35,214 nt of DNA. Origin: VBAT01 sp036520835 (GTDB lineage: Bacteria; Bacteroidota; Bacteroidia; Chitinophagales; Chitinophagaceae). Below the pieces are notes generated by a model. The model did no database searches and was not told the DNA's origin. It saw nothing but the letters and a program-made list of their open reading frames with translations. Shown here in pieces: positions 7,831-16,618 of this stretch. Made by a program: the position numbers and the translations under genes. Positions within the stretch are counted from its first letter, which is position 1, and each line of letters opens with the position of its first letter. The stretch covers positions 1-35,214 of the forward strand of contig DATDIX010000061.1 of the NCBI GenBank assembly GCA_036520835.1, read 5' to 3'.

Positions 7831-9066
7831 TTGAGGGAGAAGATACTGTATATATCGTATGATGGCATGACCGACCAACTCGGTCAGAGCCAGGTGCTGC
7901 CTTACCTTTGCGGTTTGCAAAAACATGGGTACGATTTTCATCTTATCAGTTGTGAGAAACCTGAGAAGTTTGAAAAGCAAAAGAAGATTATAGAAGATAT
8001 CTGCAGGGAAAATAATATTACCTGGCATCCTTTGGCATATACAAAAACTCCTCCTGTTCTTTCTACGATAAAGGACGTCCGACGTATAACAAAAAAAACA
8101 TTTGATCTCGATAAGATCCACCATTTTGAAATAGTGCATTGCCGCGGCTATATTTCTGCCCTTGCCGGGTTAAAAATGAAAAAAAAGCGGGGAACGAAAT
8201 TCCTGTTTGATATGCGTGGCCTGTGGGCCAATGAAAAAGTAGACGCAGGTAGCTGGAATCTTCGCAATCCCGTTTATAGGCTGGTGTATAATTACTTCAA
8301 GAAAAAAGAAAAACAATTTCTCGAACAAGCAGATTATACGATCAGTCTCACCTGGGCTGCTCAAAAAGAGATTTATTTATGGAAACATATCGACAACAAC
8401 CCGGTTAAAATGGAAGTGATACCCTGTTGTACCGATGTTGGTCTTTTTGACCCACAGAAAGTGGACCAGGATATCATGTCGGGTATCAAAAAGGAATTGG
8501 CTATTGGCGAAAACGACAGGATAATAACTTATCTCGGCAGTATAGGCAGTTGGTATATGCTGGATGAAATGCTAGATTTTTTTGTATGTTATCTACAGAA
8601 ATACCCATCTTCAAAATTCCTGTTCATTACGGGAGACCAGCATGAACAAATAAAAAGCAAAGCTGCCGAAAGAAAGATACCTGCCGAGAGAATATTGATC
8701 CGCCCCGCTTTACGCAAGGAAGTGCCGGCAAGCATCTCGCTGGGTACACATTCGGTGTTTTTCATTAGGTCCACATACAGCAAAATAAGCAGCAGTCCTA
8801 CCAAGCAGGCTGAGCTAATGGCAATGGGTGTTCCTGTTATCAGTAATGCGGGTGTTGGCGACACGGATGCGATCATCAGGAAATATAATAGTGGGGTAGT
8901 GATAAGAGGTTATTCCGGGGATTTTTACCAGCAGGCAATAGATGAACTTTCATCTGTAAGTTTTGATGCGGTTTCCATACGACAGGGGGCAAAGGATTAT
9001 TTTTCACTGGCCGATGGCGTGGCAAAATATTATAAGGTGTATCAATCGATACTGAACAAAGAGTGA
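7831..9066 (+). CDS. GT4-type glycosyltransferase (TTG start)
   Basis: This 411-residue GT-B glycosyltransferase begins REKILYISYDGMTDQLGQSQ, the N-terminal acceptor-side strand and loop commonly seen in GT4 enzymes of Bacteroidota. The C-terminal donor domain shows TYLGSIGSWY, an ERILIRPA strand and a GT4-like segment KQAELMAMGVPVISNAGVGDTD. The start must be TTG at 7831. The preceding gene's stop codon (7804-7806) is in the same frame, and there is no ATG or GTG between that stop and the conserved first strand. It transfers a sugar from a nucleotide donor to the growing lipid-linked glycan in the cytoplasm; donor and acceptor are unknown. Confidence 0.88.
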   Translation: MREKILYISYDGMTDQLGQSQVLPYLCGLQKHGYDFHLISCEKPEKFEKQKKIIEDICRENNITWHPLAYTKTPPVLSTIKDVRRITKKTFDLDKIHHFEIVHCRGYISALAGLKMKKKRGTKFLFDMRGLWANEKVDAGSWNLRNPVYRLVYNYFKKKEKQFLEQADYTISLTWAAQKEIYLWKHIDNNPVKMEVIPCCTDVGLFDPQKVDQDIMSGIKKELAIGENDRIITYLGSIGSWYMLDEMLDFFVCYLQKYPSSKFLFITGDQHEQIKSKAAERKIPAERILIRPALRKEVPASISLGTHSVFFIRSTYSKISSSPTKQAELMAMGVPVISNAGVGDTDAIIRKYNSGVVIRGYSGDFYQQAIDELSSVSFDAVSIRQGAKDYFSLADGVAKYYKVYQSILNKE

Positions 9067-9073
9067 TCCGTAT

Positions 9074-10165
9074 ATGAAAAGGAAGAAAATATTGGTGCTA
9101 TGTCCCCATCCTGTTGGTTACGTTCCGGGACAGCGGCTTAAATATGAACAGTATTTTGATCATTGGAAAGCAAACGGATTTGATATTACGGTATCCTCAT
9201 TTATGAGTGAACGGATGCAGCGTATCGTGTATAAGAAGGGGTATTTCTTTGAAAAAATATTCTGGACGTTTTGTGGTTATTGCAAAAGGGTTTTTGACCT
9301 GTTCCGGATACGCCGCTATGATCTTGTATATTCTTTTTTGTGGATCACCCCGTTCGGACCGCCCCTGTTTGAGTGGATGGTTTCTGGGCTGGCTAAAAAA
9401 ATGATCTTCGATATAGACGACCTGGTATATATGAAGAATGAAAGGGCGGACAAATGGTACACCCGTTTATTTAAAGGAAGGGATAAACCGGTCTACTTGA
9501 TGAAAAAAGCGGATCATGTTATCACCTGTACTCCCTATCTTGACGAGTTTGTCAGGAAGTTCAACACGAATACCACCGATATTTCTTCCACGATCAATAC
9601 CATTACTTATATCCCGGTGAACAAGTATGAGAATACCGGAACGATCACCCTGGGTTGGAGCGGAAGCCATAGCACCATTCGTTACCTGACCTTACTTCAC
9701 CCTGTACTAAAAGAACTGAAGAAAGAATTTGATTTCAAACTGCTGGTAATGGGCGATGCAGGTTTTTTGATGGAAGGCATAGATGTTGAGGCCCATGCAT
9801 GGACGGAAGAAAAGGAAATTGAAATTTTGCAACGGATGGATATTGGTCTGTACCCGTTGCCGCTGGATGAAGAATGGGTATATGGCAAAAGCGGGTTAAA
9901 GGCATTGCAGTATATGGCGCTGGGGTTACCTGTTATTGCTACAGCCATCGGTGCAAACTTCAGGGTGATAGAAGAAGGCGAAAGCGGGTTCCTGGTGACC
10001 TCGCAGGATGAATGGCTGCAAAAATTAAAGGCCCTGATAAACGATGCATCGCTGCGAAGAAGATTCGGAATGAAAGCAAGAGCAAGGGTGGAAAAATATT
10101 ATTCAGTAAAAGCAAATGAACCGGTCTATCTCGGGATCATTAATAAAGTATTGAAATCAAAATAA
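9074..10165 (+). CDS. GT4-type glycosyltransferase
   Basis: This is a 363-residue GT-B fold protein. The N-terminal strand is KKILVLCPHPVGYVPGQRLKYEQY. The interdomain part has MIFDIDDLVY, and the donor domain has ITLGWSGSHSTIRYL, then the GT4-like YGKSGLKALQYMALGLPVIAT. C-terminal residues include RRRFGMKARARVEKYYS, as in many GT4 enzymes. It starts eight bases after the stop of the previous glycosyltransferase and one base separates its end from the next gene, so the genes are co-transcribed. Its substrates are unknown; it presumably adds one sugar of the repeat unit. Confidence 0.87.
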   Translation: MKRKKILVLCPHPVGYVPGQRLKYEQYFDHWKANGFDITVSSFMSERMQRIVYKKGYFFEKIFWTFCGYCKRVFDLFRIRRYDLVYSFLWITPFGPPLFEWMVSGLAKKMIFDIDDLVYMKNERADKWYTRLFKGRDKPVYLMKKADHVITCTPYLDEFVRKFNTNTTDISSTINTITYIPVNKYENTGTITLGWSGSHSTIRYLTLLHPVLKELKKEFDFKLLVMGDAGFLMEGIDVEAHAWTEEKEIEILQRMDIGLYPLPLDEEWVYGKSGLKALQYMALGLPVIATAIGANFRVIEEGESGFLVTSQDEWLQKLKALINDASLRRRFGMKARARVEKYYSVKANEPVYLGIINKVLKSK

Positions 10166-10166
10166 A

Positions 10167-11090
10167 ATGGAGCCTGTAAAAGAATTTCTGAACTATAAGT
10201 TTTATCCCGTTACTGCCTGCAATATGTGTGGGAGTGGCCCTGCTGATCATAAAGTGATCGGTCAGCGGCTGAACCAGTCAACCGGGATGAAGCCTAAAAG
10301 AAAACATGGGATTGCCGTGTCGGTGCTGAAGTGTAAAAAATGTGGGCTGATCTTTCCTGACCCGATGCCTGTACCGAATGATATACAGGATCATTATGGC
10401 ATACCGCCGGAGAGTTACTGGAAGGACGAGTATTTTACCTGGAACGAAGGCTATTTCGAGGGGGAAATAGAAAAATTAAAACAATTGATGACCATCACCC
10501 CGGGAATGAAAGCATTGGATATAGGCGCCGGTTTAGGAAAATGTATGCTTTCTCTGCAAAATGCAGGCTTTGATGTCTATGGGATGGAGCCATCCGTACC
10601 CTTTTATGAAAGGGCGATCAACCGGATGAATATTTCGAAAGAAAAATTGAAGCTTGGAATGCTGGAAGATATTGAATACCCGGAAAAGGAATTCGATTTT
10701 ATCACCTTCGGGGCCGTGCTCGAGCATTTATATAATCCCGCTGATAATATCAAAAGAGCTTTAAAATGGCTGAAACCCGGCGGGCTCATTCATATAGAAG
10801 TTCCTTCCAGCCGGCACCTGGTTGCAAGGCTGATCAACAGGTATTACCGGCTGACCGGAACAAATTATGTAACCAATATCAGCCCGATGCACAGCCCTTT
10901 TCATTTACATGAGTTTGACCTTCGTTCCTTTAAGCGACTCGGGGAAAAAAATGATTTCGAAATTATAAAGGCCGATTATTTTGTTTGTGAGATCATGTTC
11001 TTTCCCCGTATTATAAAACCTTTGCTGGCAAAATATATGCAGTTAACCAATACCGGGATGCAATTGGTCGTATGGTTAAAAAGAAAATAA
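10167..11090 (+). CDS. SAM-dependent methyltransferase with zinc-ribbon N-terminus
   Basis: This 307-residue protein has an N-terminal treble of cysteines, CNMCGS and LKCKKCGLIFPDP, spaced as a small zinc-binding motif. A class I methyltransferase core (Methyltransf_23-like) follows: MKALDIGAGLGKCMLSLQNAG for motif I, YGMEPS for the acidic ribose contact, FDFITFGAVLEHLYNP for motif IV, and KPGGLIHIEVPS. This architecture is common among sugar C-methyltransferases and related enzymes of glycan loci. It may methylate a nucleotide sugar or a glycan residue; the target is not visible. A second methyltransferase gene follows after three bases. Confidence 0.83.
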   Translation: MEPVKEFLNYKFYPVTACNMCGSGPADHKVIGQRLNQSTGMKPKRKHGIAVSVLKCKKCGLIFPDPMPVPNDIQDHYGIPPESYWKDEYFTWNEGYFEGEIEKLKQLMTITPGMKALDIGAGLGKCMLSLQNAGFDVYGMEPSVPFYERAINRMNISKEKLKLGMLEDIEYPEKEFDFITFGAVLEHLYNPADNIKRALKWLKPGGLIHIEVPSSRHLVARLINRYYRLTGTNYVTNISPMHSPFHLHEFDLRSFKRLGEKNDFEIIKADYFVCEIMFFPRIIKPLLAKYMQLTNTGMQLVVWLKRK

Positions 11091-11093
11091 GAC

Positions 11094-12005
11094 ATGGTAA
11101 AGTATAAAACAGAGCCGGATAAAATAGTGCCGGGTGTATCCAAAAGCATACATGCATTCAGGCTTGACCATGAACAATCGCATAATAATATAGACCCCGA
11201 GGTGGTAAGGTCATTTGGGGATGAATGGGAAAAGTTTGAAAGCTTTGAACAGGAAGACCTGGAGCGTACAGCTGCCATGTATTTTGATATACTTGCTGAA
11301 AAGCACCTGAATAAAAACACCTATGCAATGGATATGGGCTGTGGTACAGGCAGGTGGACAAAGATGATCGCTGATAAAGTTGATTTTGTGGAAGCAGTAG
11401 ATCCCAGCAGTGCAATCTTTGTAGCTGACCGCCTGTTAAAAAATACACCCAATGTACGGCTTACCCAGGCTTCTGTGGATACACTTCCATTTGAGGATGA
11501 TACATTTGATTTTGTCATGAGTATCGGGGTGCTCCATCATATACCCGATACACAAAAGGCAATGAGTGACTGTGTCAGTAAGGTAAAAAGAGGAGGTTTT
11601 TTTTATACATACCTTTACTATAGCCTTGATAACAGGGGTTTCTTTTTCAGACTGCTTTTTGCTGCAAGCAACCTGGTGAGAATGCTCGTTTCAAAATTGC
11701 CGGCAGGAGTAAAGAAGTTTGTTTGTGATGTGCTGGCCATTTTATTTTATATGCCTTTTGTATGGTTGGGCAGGCTGTTCAAAATGATGGGGCTCAAAAA
11801 ACTGGCAGCCAAACTACCGCTGAGCATTTACCAGGAGCAGCCCTTTTATATTATACGGAATGATTCTTTAGACAGGTTTGGAACAAAACTGGAACAGCGC
11901 TTTTCCAAAAAACAGGTGGAAGAAATGATGATAAAAGCCGGGTTACATGAAATAATTGTGTCGCCGGGCATGCCTTACTGGCATGCAGTAGGAACAAAAT
12001 TGTAA
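11094..12005 (+). CDS. Class I SAM-dependent methyltransferase
   Basis: This 303-residue protein has a UbiE/Methyltransf_11-like core: AMDMGCGTGRWTKMIAD (motif I), VEAVDPSSA (acidic ribose contact), LPFEDDTFDFVMSIGVLHHI (motif IV) and VKRGGFFYTYLYY. After the core there is a hydrophobic stretch (about residues 180-230, RLLFAASNLVRM and AILFYMPFVWLGRLF) which may sit on the membrane, suggesting a lipid-linked glycan as substrate; that is inference. It lies directly behind another methyltransferase gene and before a polytopic membrane protein gene. Confidence 0.83.
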   Translation: MVKYKTEPDKIVPGVSKSIHAFRLDHEQSHNNIDPEVVRSFGDEWEKFESFEQEDLERTAAMYFDILAEKHLNKNTYAMDMGCGTGRWTKMIADKVDFVEAVDPSSAIFVADRLLKNTPNVRLTQASVDTLPFEDDTFDFVMSIGVLHHIPDTQKAMSDCVSKVKRGGFFYTYLYYSLDNRGFFFRLLFAASNLVRMLVSKLPAGVKKFVCDVLAILFYMPFVWLGRLFKMMGLKKLAAKLPLSIYQEQPFYIIRNDSLDRFGTKLEQRFSKKQVEEMMIKAGLHEIIVSPGMPYWHAVGTKL

Positions 12006-12020
12006 GTTCAAATTTGTGCA

Positions 12021-13421
12021 ATGTACCTTTTAGCCAGGTTTTTTCATTTTACAGATGTGCTCTATGGACCGCTATGCTTTATTTTCTTATTTGCTATATT
12101 AAGATTTAAAGCGAACCGGCAAAAAGAAAAGCATATAAAAAAATTATACTTCCAGGCATTTACATTCAGGATGATCTGTGTGATCATATTTACCCTTATT
12201 ACGGAGTATTACTTTAAAGGAGGAGATACTGGATTATATTACCAGGGTACACTTGACCTCAGGACTGCATTGAAGGATGATATTAATTTTTTGCCCGAAA
12301 TACTGGGTACACTGAACCTTGAGCCATCCGATCCTTTATACGCCTACTTTTATTATGATAATTATGTCGATGATTTTACCTATAACTACATGCGATCGCC
12401 CAGTAATTTTTTTATCCCTAAACTGGCGCTCCTTCCTGCCATTGCCTTTAATGACAGCTATGTTTGTATAAACCTCTTCTTCGCTTTTTTTGCTTTGGGA
12501 GGCTCTATCCGGCTTTTTAAAACATTCTACCATTATTATCCGGAATATTGGAGAGAGATTGCTATTGCCACCTTATTTCTTCCCGATGTCTGTTACTGGT
12601 GCTCCGGGTTATTAAAAGACCCGATATGTTTTGGGGCGATCGGGTATATCATGTATGGCGTCCTGAATATATTTGTCAAAAAGAAAAAGATCATTGTATC
12701 TCTTATTTGGATAATCATTGCTAGTTTACTGATCTTTTATATCAAAGTGTATATCCTGCTGGTACTGGCATTAGCTATCATCATCTGGCAGTTTGCGGAA
12801 GTGAATAAACTCATTTCTGATAAAACGCTGCGCCGGATATTTGCCATCATTACGTTTACTATAGCCGGTATCCTTGGATTTGTGATGATCATTTATCTTA
12901 CTTCCCAGGAGGCGGCGCAGGGTTACAGGCTGGATAAACTGATGGAACGTTCCGAAGACCAGCGACGTAATTATGGGGCGTTGACAGAGGACCGGCGGGG
13001 TTCTTACTTTGAGATCAATACCAGCAATCCTGTCACATTGGTGGCCAATGGCATCAGCGCTACTTTTTACCGTCCGTTTCCATGGGAGATCAAATCACCG
13101 ATCATGGTACTTTCGGCCATCGAAGCATTTATATTCCTTTACCTCACACTTTTTTTTATTTTTAAACGGGGATTAGCCAAGTTTTTTGGACTGCCCTTCT
13201 CGGATCCCCGTATCCTGATGTGTTTTATCTTTTCATTTCTTTTTGCAATAGCGGTAGGATCCACTACAGCCAATTTCGGCGCTTTGTCAAGATATAAAAT
13301 ACCCTGTATGCCTTTTTATTTTTTAATGATGGTGTTCCTGTATAAAAAAGCAAAGTTGAACTATCCGAAATGGTTTGAAACACTACTGAACAGGGTTATA
13401 GGGAAAGCAAGTACTAAATAA
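12021..13421 (+). CDS. Polytopic membrane protein, candidate polysaccharide polymerase (Wzy-like)
   Basis: This 466-residue protein has about eleven hydrophobic segments, with a long non-hydrophobic loop at roughly residues 65-130 and another near 295-345 rich in charged residues (RSEDQRRNYGALTEDRRGSY). The C-terminal segment FGALSRYKIPCMPFYF resembles a motif I associate with uncharacterised membrane proteins of exopolysaccharide loci. Wzy polymerases are recognised mainly by topology (10-14 helices with a large periplasmic loop) and by genome context, both of which fit. It could instead be an acyltransferase or an unrelated transporter. No other polymerase or flippase candidate is present in the window. 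Confidence 0.6.
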   Translation: MYLLARFFHFTDVLYGPLCFIFLFAILRFKANRQKEKHIKKLYFQAFTFRMICVIIFTLITEYYFKGGDTGLYYQGTLDLRTALKDDINFLPEILGTLNLEPSDPLYAYFYYDNYVDDFTYNYMRSPSNFFIPKLALLPAIAFNDSYVCINLFFAFFALGGSIRLFKTFYHYYPEYWREIAIATLFLPDVCYWCSGLLKDPICFGAIGYIMYGVLNIFVKKKKIIVSLIWIIIASLLIFYIKVYILLVLALAIIIWQFAEVNKLISDKTLRRIFAIITFTIAGILGFVMIIYLTSQEAAQGYRLDKLMERSEDQRRNYGALTEDRRGSYFEINTSNPVTLVANGISATFYRPFPWEIKSPIMVLSAIEAFIFLYLTLFFIFKRGLAKFFGLPFSDPRILMCFIFSFLFAIAVGSTTANFGALSRYKIPCMPFYFLMMVFLYKKAKLNYPKWFETLLNRVIGKASTK

Positions 13422-13431
13422 TTCATTCATC

Positions 13432-15267
13432 ATGTGCGGCATTGCCGGTTCCATCAGTCATTCTCTTGATATTCCTCTTCTTACCCGGACCCTTTATCAC
13501 CGCGGGCCGGACGAGCAGACAACTTTTACAGAGAACAATCTTATACTTCATCATCACCGGCTGGCTATATTGGATATTGGCGGGGGAAGACAACCGATGC
13601 ACTTTGAACATCTCATGATCATTTTTAATGGCGAAATTTACAATCACCAGGAAGTAAGGGTAAAACATAGGTTGAAATGCAAAACCAATTCTGATACCGA
13701 AACGATATTGCATGCTTATGCAAAACTCGGGGCAAATTGCCTGCATGATTTTGATGGCATGTTCTCCCTTGCTATTTATGATAGGAATAAGCAGGAGCTT
13801 TTCCTGGCCAGGGACAGGGCGGGGAAAAAGCCACTTTACTATTTTTCAGATGGACATAAATTTGTTTTTGCCAGTGAATTGAATGCTATCAACAATCAAA
13901 TTGACCTGCAGATCAACGAGCAGCATCTTCACCAGTATGTGCGCATGGGTTATTTTTATAAAGAAGCAACGCCTTATAAGAATGTTCATGAGTTGCCGGC
14001 AGGCAGCTATGCTTATGTTTCTTTAAACAAACCTGAAGTGAAAGTAAGCCGCTGGTGGGATATGCATACTTATTATAGACAACCGAGCAATGACAGTTTT
14101 GAAACGGCTTTGGAGAAAACAGATACCATGCTTCACCAGGCCGTGAAAAGAAGAGTGGAATCCTCTGACCTTGAAGTCGGTTCTTTTTTAAGCGGGGGTA
14201 TTGATAGCGGGCTGGTAACAGCTATTGCAAAAAACTACAACTCCACACTTAAAACATTTACCGTTTCTTTTGACGGCGAGTATGATGAAGCTCCTTTGGC
14301 AAAACTGGTGGCTGACCGTTACCAGACACATCATATCGAAATAAAGATATCGTTTGACAATCTTGTAAACGATATCGAAAAGATATTAAGTAATTACGGA
14401 GAACCTTTTTTTGACAGTTCTGCTATTCCCAGCTATTACGTAAGCCGCGAAGCAAAGAAACATCTGACCGTAATCCTCAACGGTGATGGTGGCGATGAAA
14501 TATTCGGTGGGTATCGCCGCTATGTGCCATTTGCCAGGTATGATTTTTTTAACCCCGGTTTTTTTGTAAAAAATATCGCTACGCTGGCACATGCTGTTCT
14601 GCCTACACCTCACAATAAGAAAAGCAAGTATAATTTCATTTATCGTTTGGCCGACCTGGCCCGCAAAAAAGGATTGGATACTTATTTGTCAGCAACCATT
14701 GATAGTTTCGAAGGACTAGAACAATGCCTGGCAGGTAAAAATGATGTGCTCCAGGAAGTTGAAAATGATTTTTTGGAAGTAAACAGGTCAAGCCTCAGCG
14801 GCCTGCAAAAGATCATGAACCTTGATTTTGATAATATATTGGCCGGTAACCTGCTGGTAAAAATGGATATTGCTACCATGGCTCATTCACTGGAAGGCCG
14901 CAGCCCGCTGTTAAGTAAAGAGATATTGGAATATATCCCGTCTGTTAACGACAATTATAAGATCAAAGGGCAGCAAACCAAATACCTGCTGCGCACACTG
15001 GCTGAAAAATACCTGCCCGGGGAACTGATCCATCAACCAAAAAGGGGATTTGAGATACCCCTGAAAAAATGGATCGACCATGAATTGAAAGACATCATTG
15101 CTTCTTATATATTAGCTCCCAATGCTTATTGCAGGAATTTTGTGAAACCCTCTTTCATAGAAAACCTTTGGCAGCGGAAAATAAAGACCGGCGATGAGAA
15201 AAGGGCAAAGATGCTCTGGACTCTGTTTGCGCTGGAAGTATGGTATAAGAAATGTCACCTGAAATAA
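13432..15267 (+). CDS. Second AsnB-like glutamine amidotransferase
   Basis: This 611-residue asparagine-synthase family protein starts exactly at MCGIAGS, Cys2 being the glutaminase nucleophile. YHRGPD, HHRLAILDIGGGRQPM and FNGEIYNH follow. The synthetase domain has the P-loop SGGIDSG at 254-260, NGDGGDEIFGGYRRY, and SLEGRSPLL. It is clearly diverged from the copy at 4.1-6.0 kb (GRSPLLS against VRVPFLD at the same site), so the two probably amidate different substrates. Starting ten bases after the polymerase-like gene, it belongs to the same operon. Downstream there is an inverted repeat before the next glycosyltransferase. Confidence 0.9.
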   Translation: MCGIAGSISHSLDIPLLTRTLYHRGPDEQTTFTENNLILHHHRLAILDIGGGRQPMHFEHLMIIFNGEIYNHQEVRVKHRLKCKTNSDTETILHAYAKLGANCLHDFDGMFSLAIYDRNKQELFLARDRAGKKPLYYFSDGHKFVFASELNAINNQIDLQINEQHLHQYVRMGYFYKEATPYKNVHELPAGSYAYVSLNKPEVKVSRWWDMHTYYRQPSNDSFETALEKTDTMLHQAVKRRVESSDLEVGSFLSGGIDSGLVTAIAKNYNSTLKTFTVSFDGEYDEAPLAKLVADRYQTHHIEIKISFDNLVNDIEKILSNYGEPFFDSSAIPSYYVSREAKKHLTVILNGDGGDEIFGGYRRYVPFARYDFFNPGFFVKNIATLAHAVLPTPHNKKSKYNFIYRLADLARKKGLDTYLSATIDSFEGLEQCLAGKNDVLQEVENDFLEVNRSSLSGLQKIMNLDFDNILAGNLLVKMDIATMAHSLEGRSPLLSKEILEYIPSVNDNYKIKGQQTKYLLRTLAEKYLPGELIHQPKRGFEIPLKKWIDHELKDIIASYILAPNAYCRNFVKPSFIENLWQRKIKTGDEKRAKMLWTLFALEVWYKKCHLK

Positions 15268-15273
15268 CTTTAC

Positions 15274-15324
15274 AAAACCAATAAGTGTTGCTTTCATCGC
15301 TGACAGGCAGGACTTATTGGTTTT
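15274..15324. repeat. 13-bp perfect inverted repeat, possible terminator or attenuator
   Basis: AAAACCAATAAGT (15274-15286) and its exact reverse complement (15312-15324) flank a 25-base loop, followed by an AT-rich run. It lies seven bases after the second AsnB stop and ends 14 bases before the ATG of the next glycosyltransferase. The stem is AT-rich and the loop long, so it is weaker than a classical terminator. It may reduce read-through, stabilise the upstream mRNA, or mask the next start. Confidence 0.5.
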
Positions 15325-15337
15325 AATATTTATAGAG

Positions 15338-16498
15338 ATGCCCAAACTCATCCGCATTACTACCGCACCACTTTCCCTGAATGTTTTATTAAGGGGACAG
15401 ATGCGTTATATGAACGAGAATGGTTTTGAGGTAGTAATGGTAAGCAGCGATGGCCCTGAACTGGAACTGGTAAAAAGGAATGAAGGATGCCCGCACTATA
15501 TCATACCCATGACCAGGAAGATCACCCTGTTGACAGACCTTCGCTGTTTATGGCTGATGTACCGTTTCTTTAAAAAAGAAAAACCGGATATTGTTCATTC
15601 ACATACACCGAAAGCAGGATTGATAGCAATGCTGGCCGCCCGTTTTGCTGGTGTGAAGATCCGCATTCATACCATAGCAGGACTTCGGTTTATGACCTCC
15701 AAAGGGTTTGGCCGCAAAGTGCTTATCGCTATGGAAAAACTGACTGCAAGTGCAGCCACGCATGTCTGGCCCAACAGCTATTCTTTGCTAAATTATATAA
15801 AGGAACATAAGCTGGTTAAGCCCGCAAAACTGGAGATCATTGGAAAGGGTTCCAGCAACGGTATCGACCTTACCCGTTATTCATTGTCCTCTTTGAAGCA
15901 GGATAAGCTGCAGCAAATAAAAAAACTGGTTAATTACGATGATAAACTGATCTGTTTTTTATCAGTAGGCCGGCTGGTACATGACAAAGGGATTGATGAG
16001 CTCGTGCATGCATTCATTGCTATTCATGCAAAGAATGATAAGACACGATTGATACTGGTAGGAGCTTTTGAAGATGAAGTGGACCCGGTAAGTGATGAAA
16101 CAAAAAGTATATTGAAAACTCATCCCGGAATTATCCTCACCGGATGGAGTGATTCAGTTGAATATTTCATGCAATTCTCGTTTGCATTGGTGCATCCATC
16201 GCACCGGGAAGGATTTCCCAATGTTTTATTGCAGGCAGGAGCTATGCTTTGCCCGGTCATTTGCTCCAGGATAGAAGGAAATGTAGATATAATAGAACAT
16301 CAGCAAACAGGGCTGATCTTTGAAGTAAAGAACCAGGCAGAACTGCAGCAACGGTTAGAACAGGCACTGGCCAGCCCTGTAGTTTTACTGCAATATGCCG
16401 GCACTCTCCGGGCAAAGATCGAAGAGTATTTTGCCCAACCTGTTGTTCATGACCAATTACGTAACAAATACAGGGAGTTATTGGGACAAAAGGCATAA
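15338..16498 (+). CDS. GT4-type glycosyltransferase
   Basis: This 386-residue protein starts at the ATG at 15338 (MPKLIRITTAPLSLNVLLRG). A TTG further upstream lies inside the inverted-repeat arm and is not credible. The N-terminal half has KPDIVHSHTPKAGLIAMLAA and RIHTIAGLRF, resembling the WbpL-associated/CapM-like GT4 group that acts early in O-antigen or capsule assembly. The donor site has FLSVGRLVHDKGIDELV, ILTGWSD and HPSHREGFPNVLLQAGAM, the GT4 EGFPN motif with its first Glu. It probably adds the second sugar after the phosphoglycosyl transferase encoded near 22 kb; this role is inferred from family resemblance. Confidence 0.88.
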   Translation: MPKLIRITTAPLSLNVLLRGQMRYMNENGFEVVMVSSDGPELELVKRNEGCPHYIIPMTRKITLLTDLRCLWLMYRFFKKEKPDIVHSHTPKAGLIAMLAARFAGVKIRIHTIAGLRFMTSKGFGRKVLIAMEKLTASAATHVWPNSYSLLNYIKEHKLVKPAKLEIIGKGSSNGIDLTRYSLSSLKQDKLQQIKKLVNYDDKLICFLSVGRLVHDKGIDELVHAFIAIHAKNDKTRLILVGAFEDEVDPVSDETKSILKTHPGIILTGWSDSVEYFMQFSFALVHPSHREGFPNVLLQAGAMLCPVICSRIEGNVDIIEHQQTGLIFEVKNQAELQQRLEQALASPVVLLQYAGTLRAKIEEYFAQPVVHDQLRNKYRELLGQKA

Positions 16499-16540
16499 GG
16501 GCCTCGAAAAACTACTAAGCACCCTACGGTAGTACTACCT

Positions 16541-16571
16541 TTTATCCCTTTTTGTTTTCCCCTTTACTTTG
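16541..16571 (+). promoter_or_regulatory. Weak candidate Bacteroidota-type promoter
   Basis: TTTA (16541-16544), a 19-base spacer, then TTACTTTG (16564-16571) matches the TTTG / TAnnTTTG pattern with one mismatch in each element. It lies in the 120-base gap before the acyltransferase gene. A small perfect palindrome GGTAGTACTACC (16529-16540) immediately precedes it. If real, transcription would start near 16578, which favours the ATG at 16619 over the one at 16583 for the next gene. Confidence 0.33.
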
Positions 16572-16618
16572 GACTATTCAGGATGGCTATTATTTTTATG
16601 CTATCCAAATCCGTCCAA

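Noticed and set aside
15274..15324. Inverted repeat as terminal repeats of a mobile element
   Set aside because: Only 25 bases lie between the arms and there is no target duplication; a hairpin in RNA is more plausible.
15317..15337. TTG at 15317 as start of the third GT4 gene
   Set aside because: It lies inside an arm of the inverted repeat; the ATG at 15338 gives the normal N-terminus MPKLIRITT.
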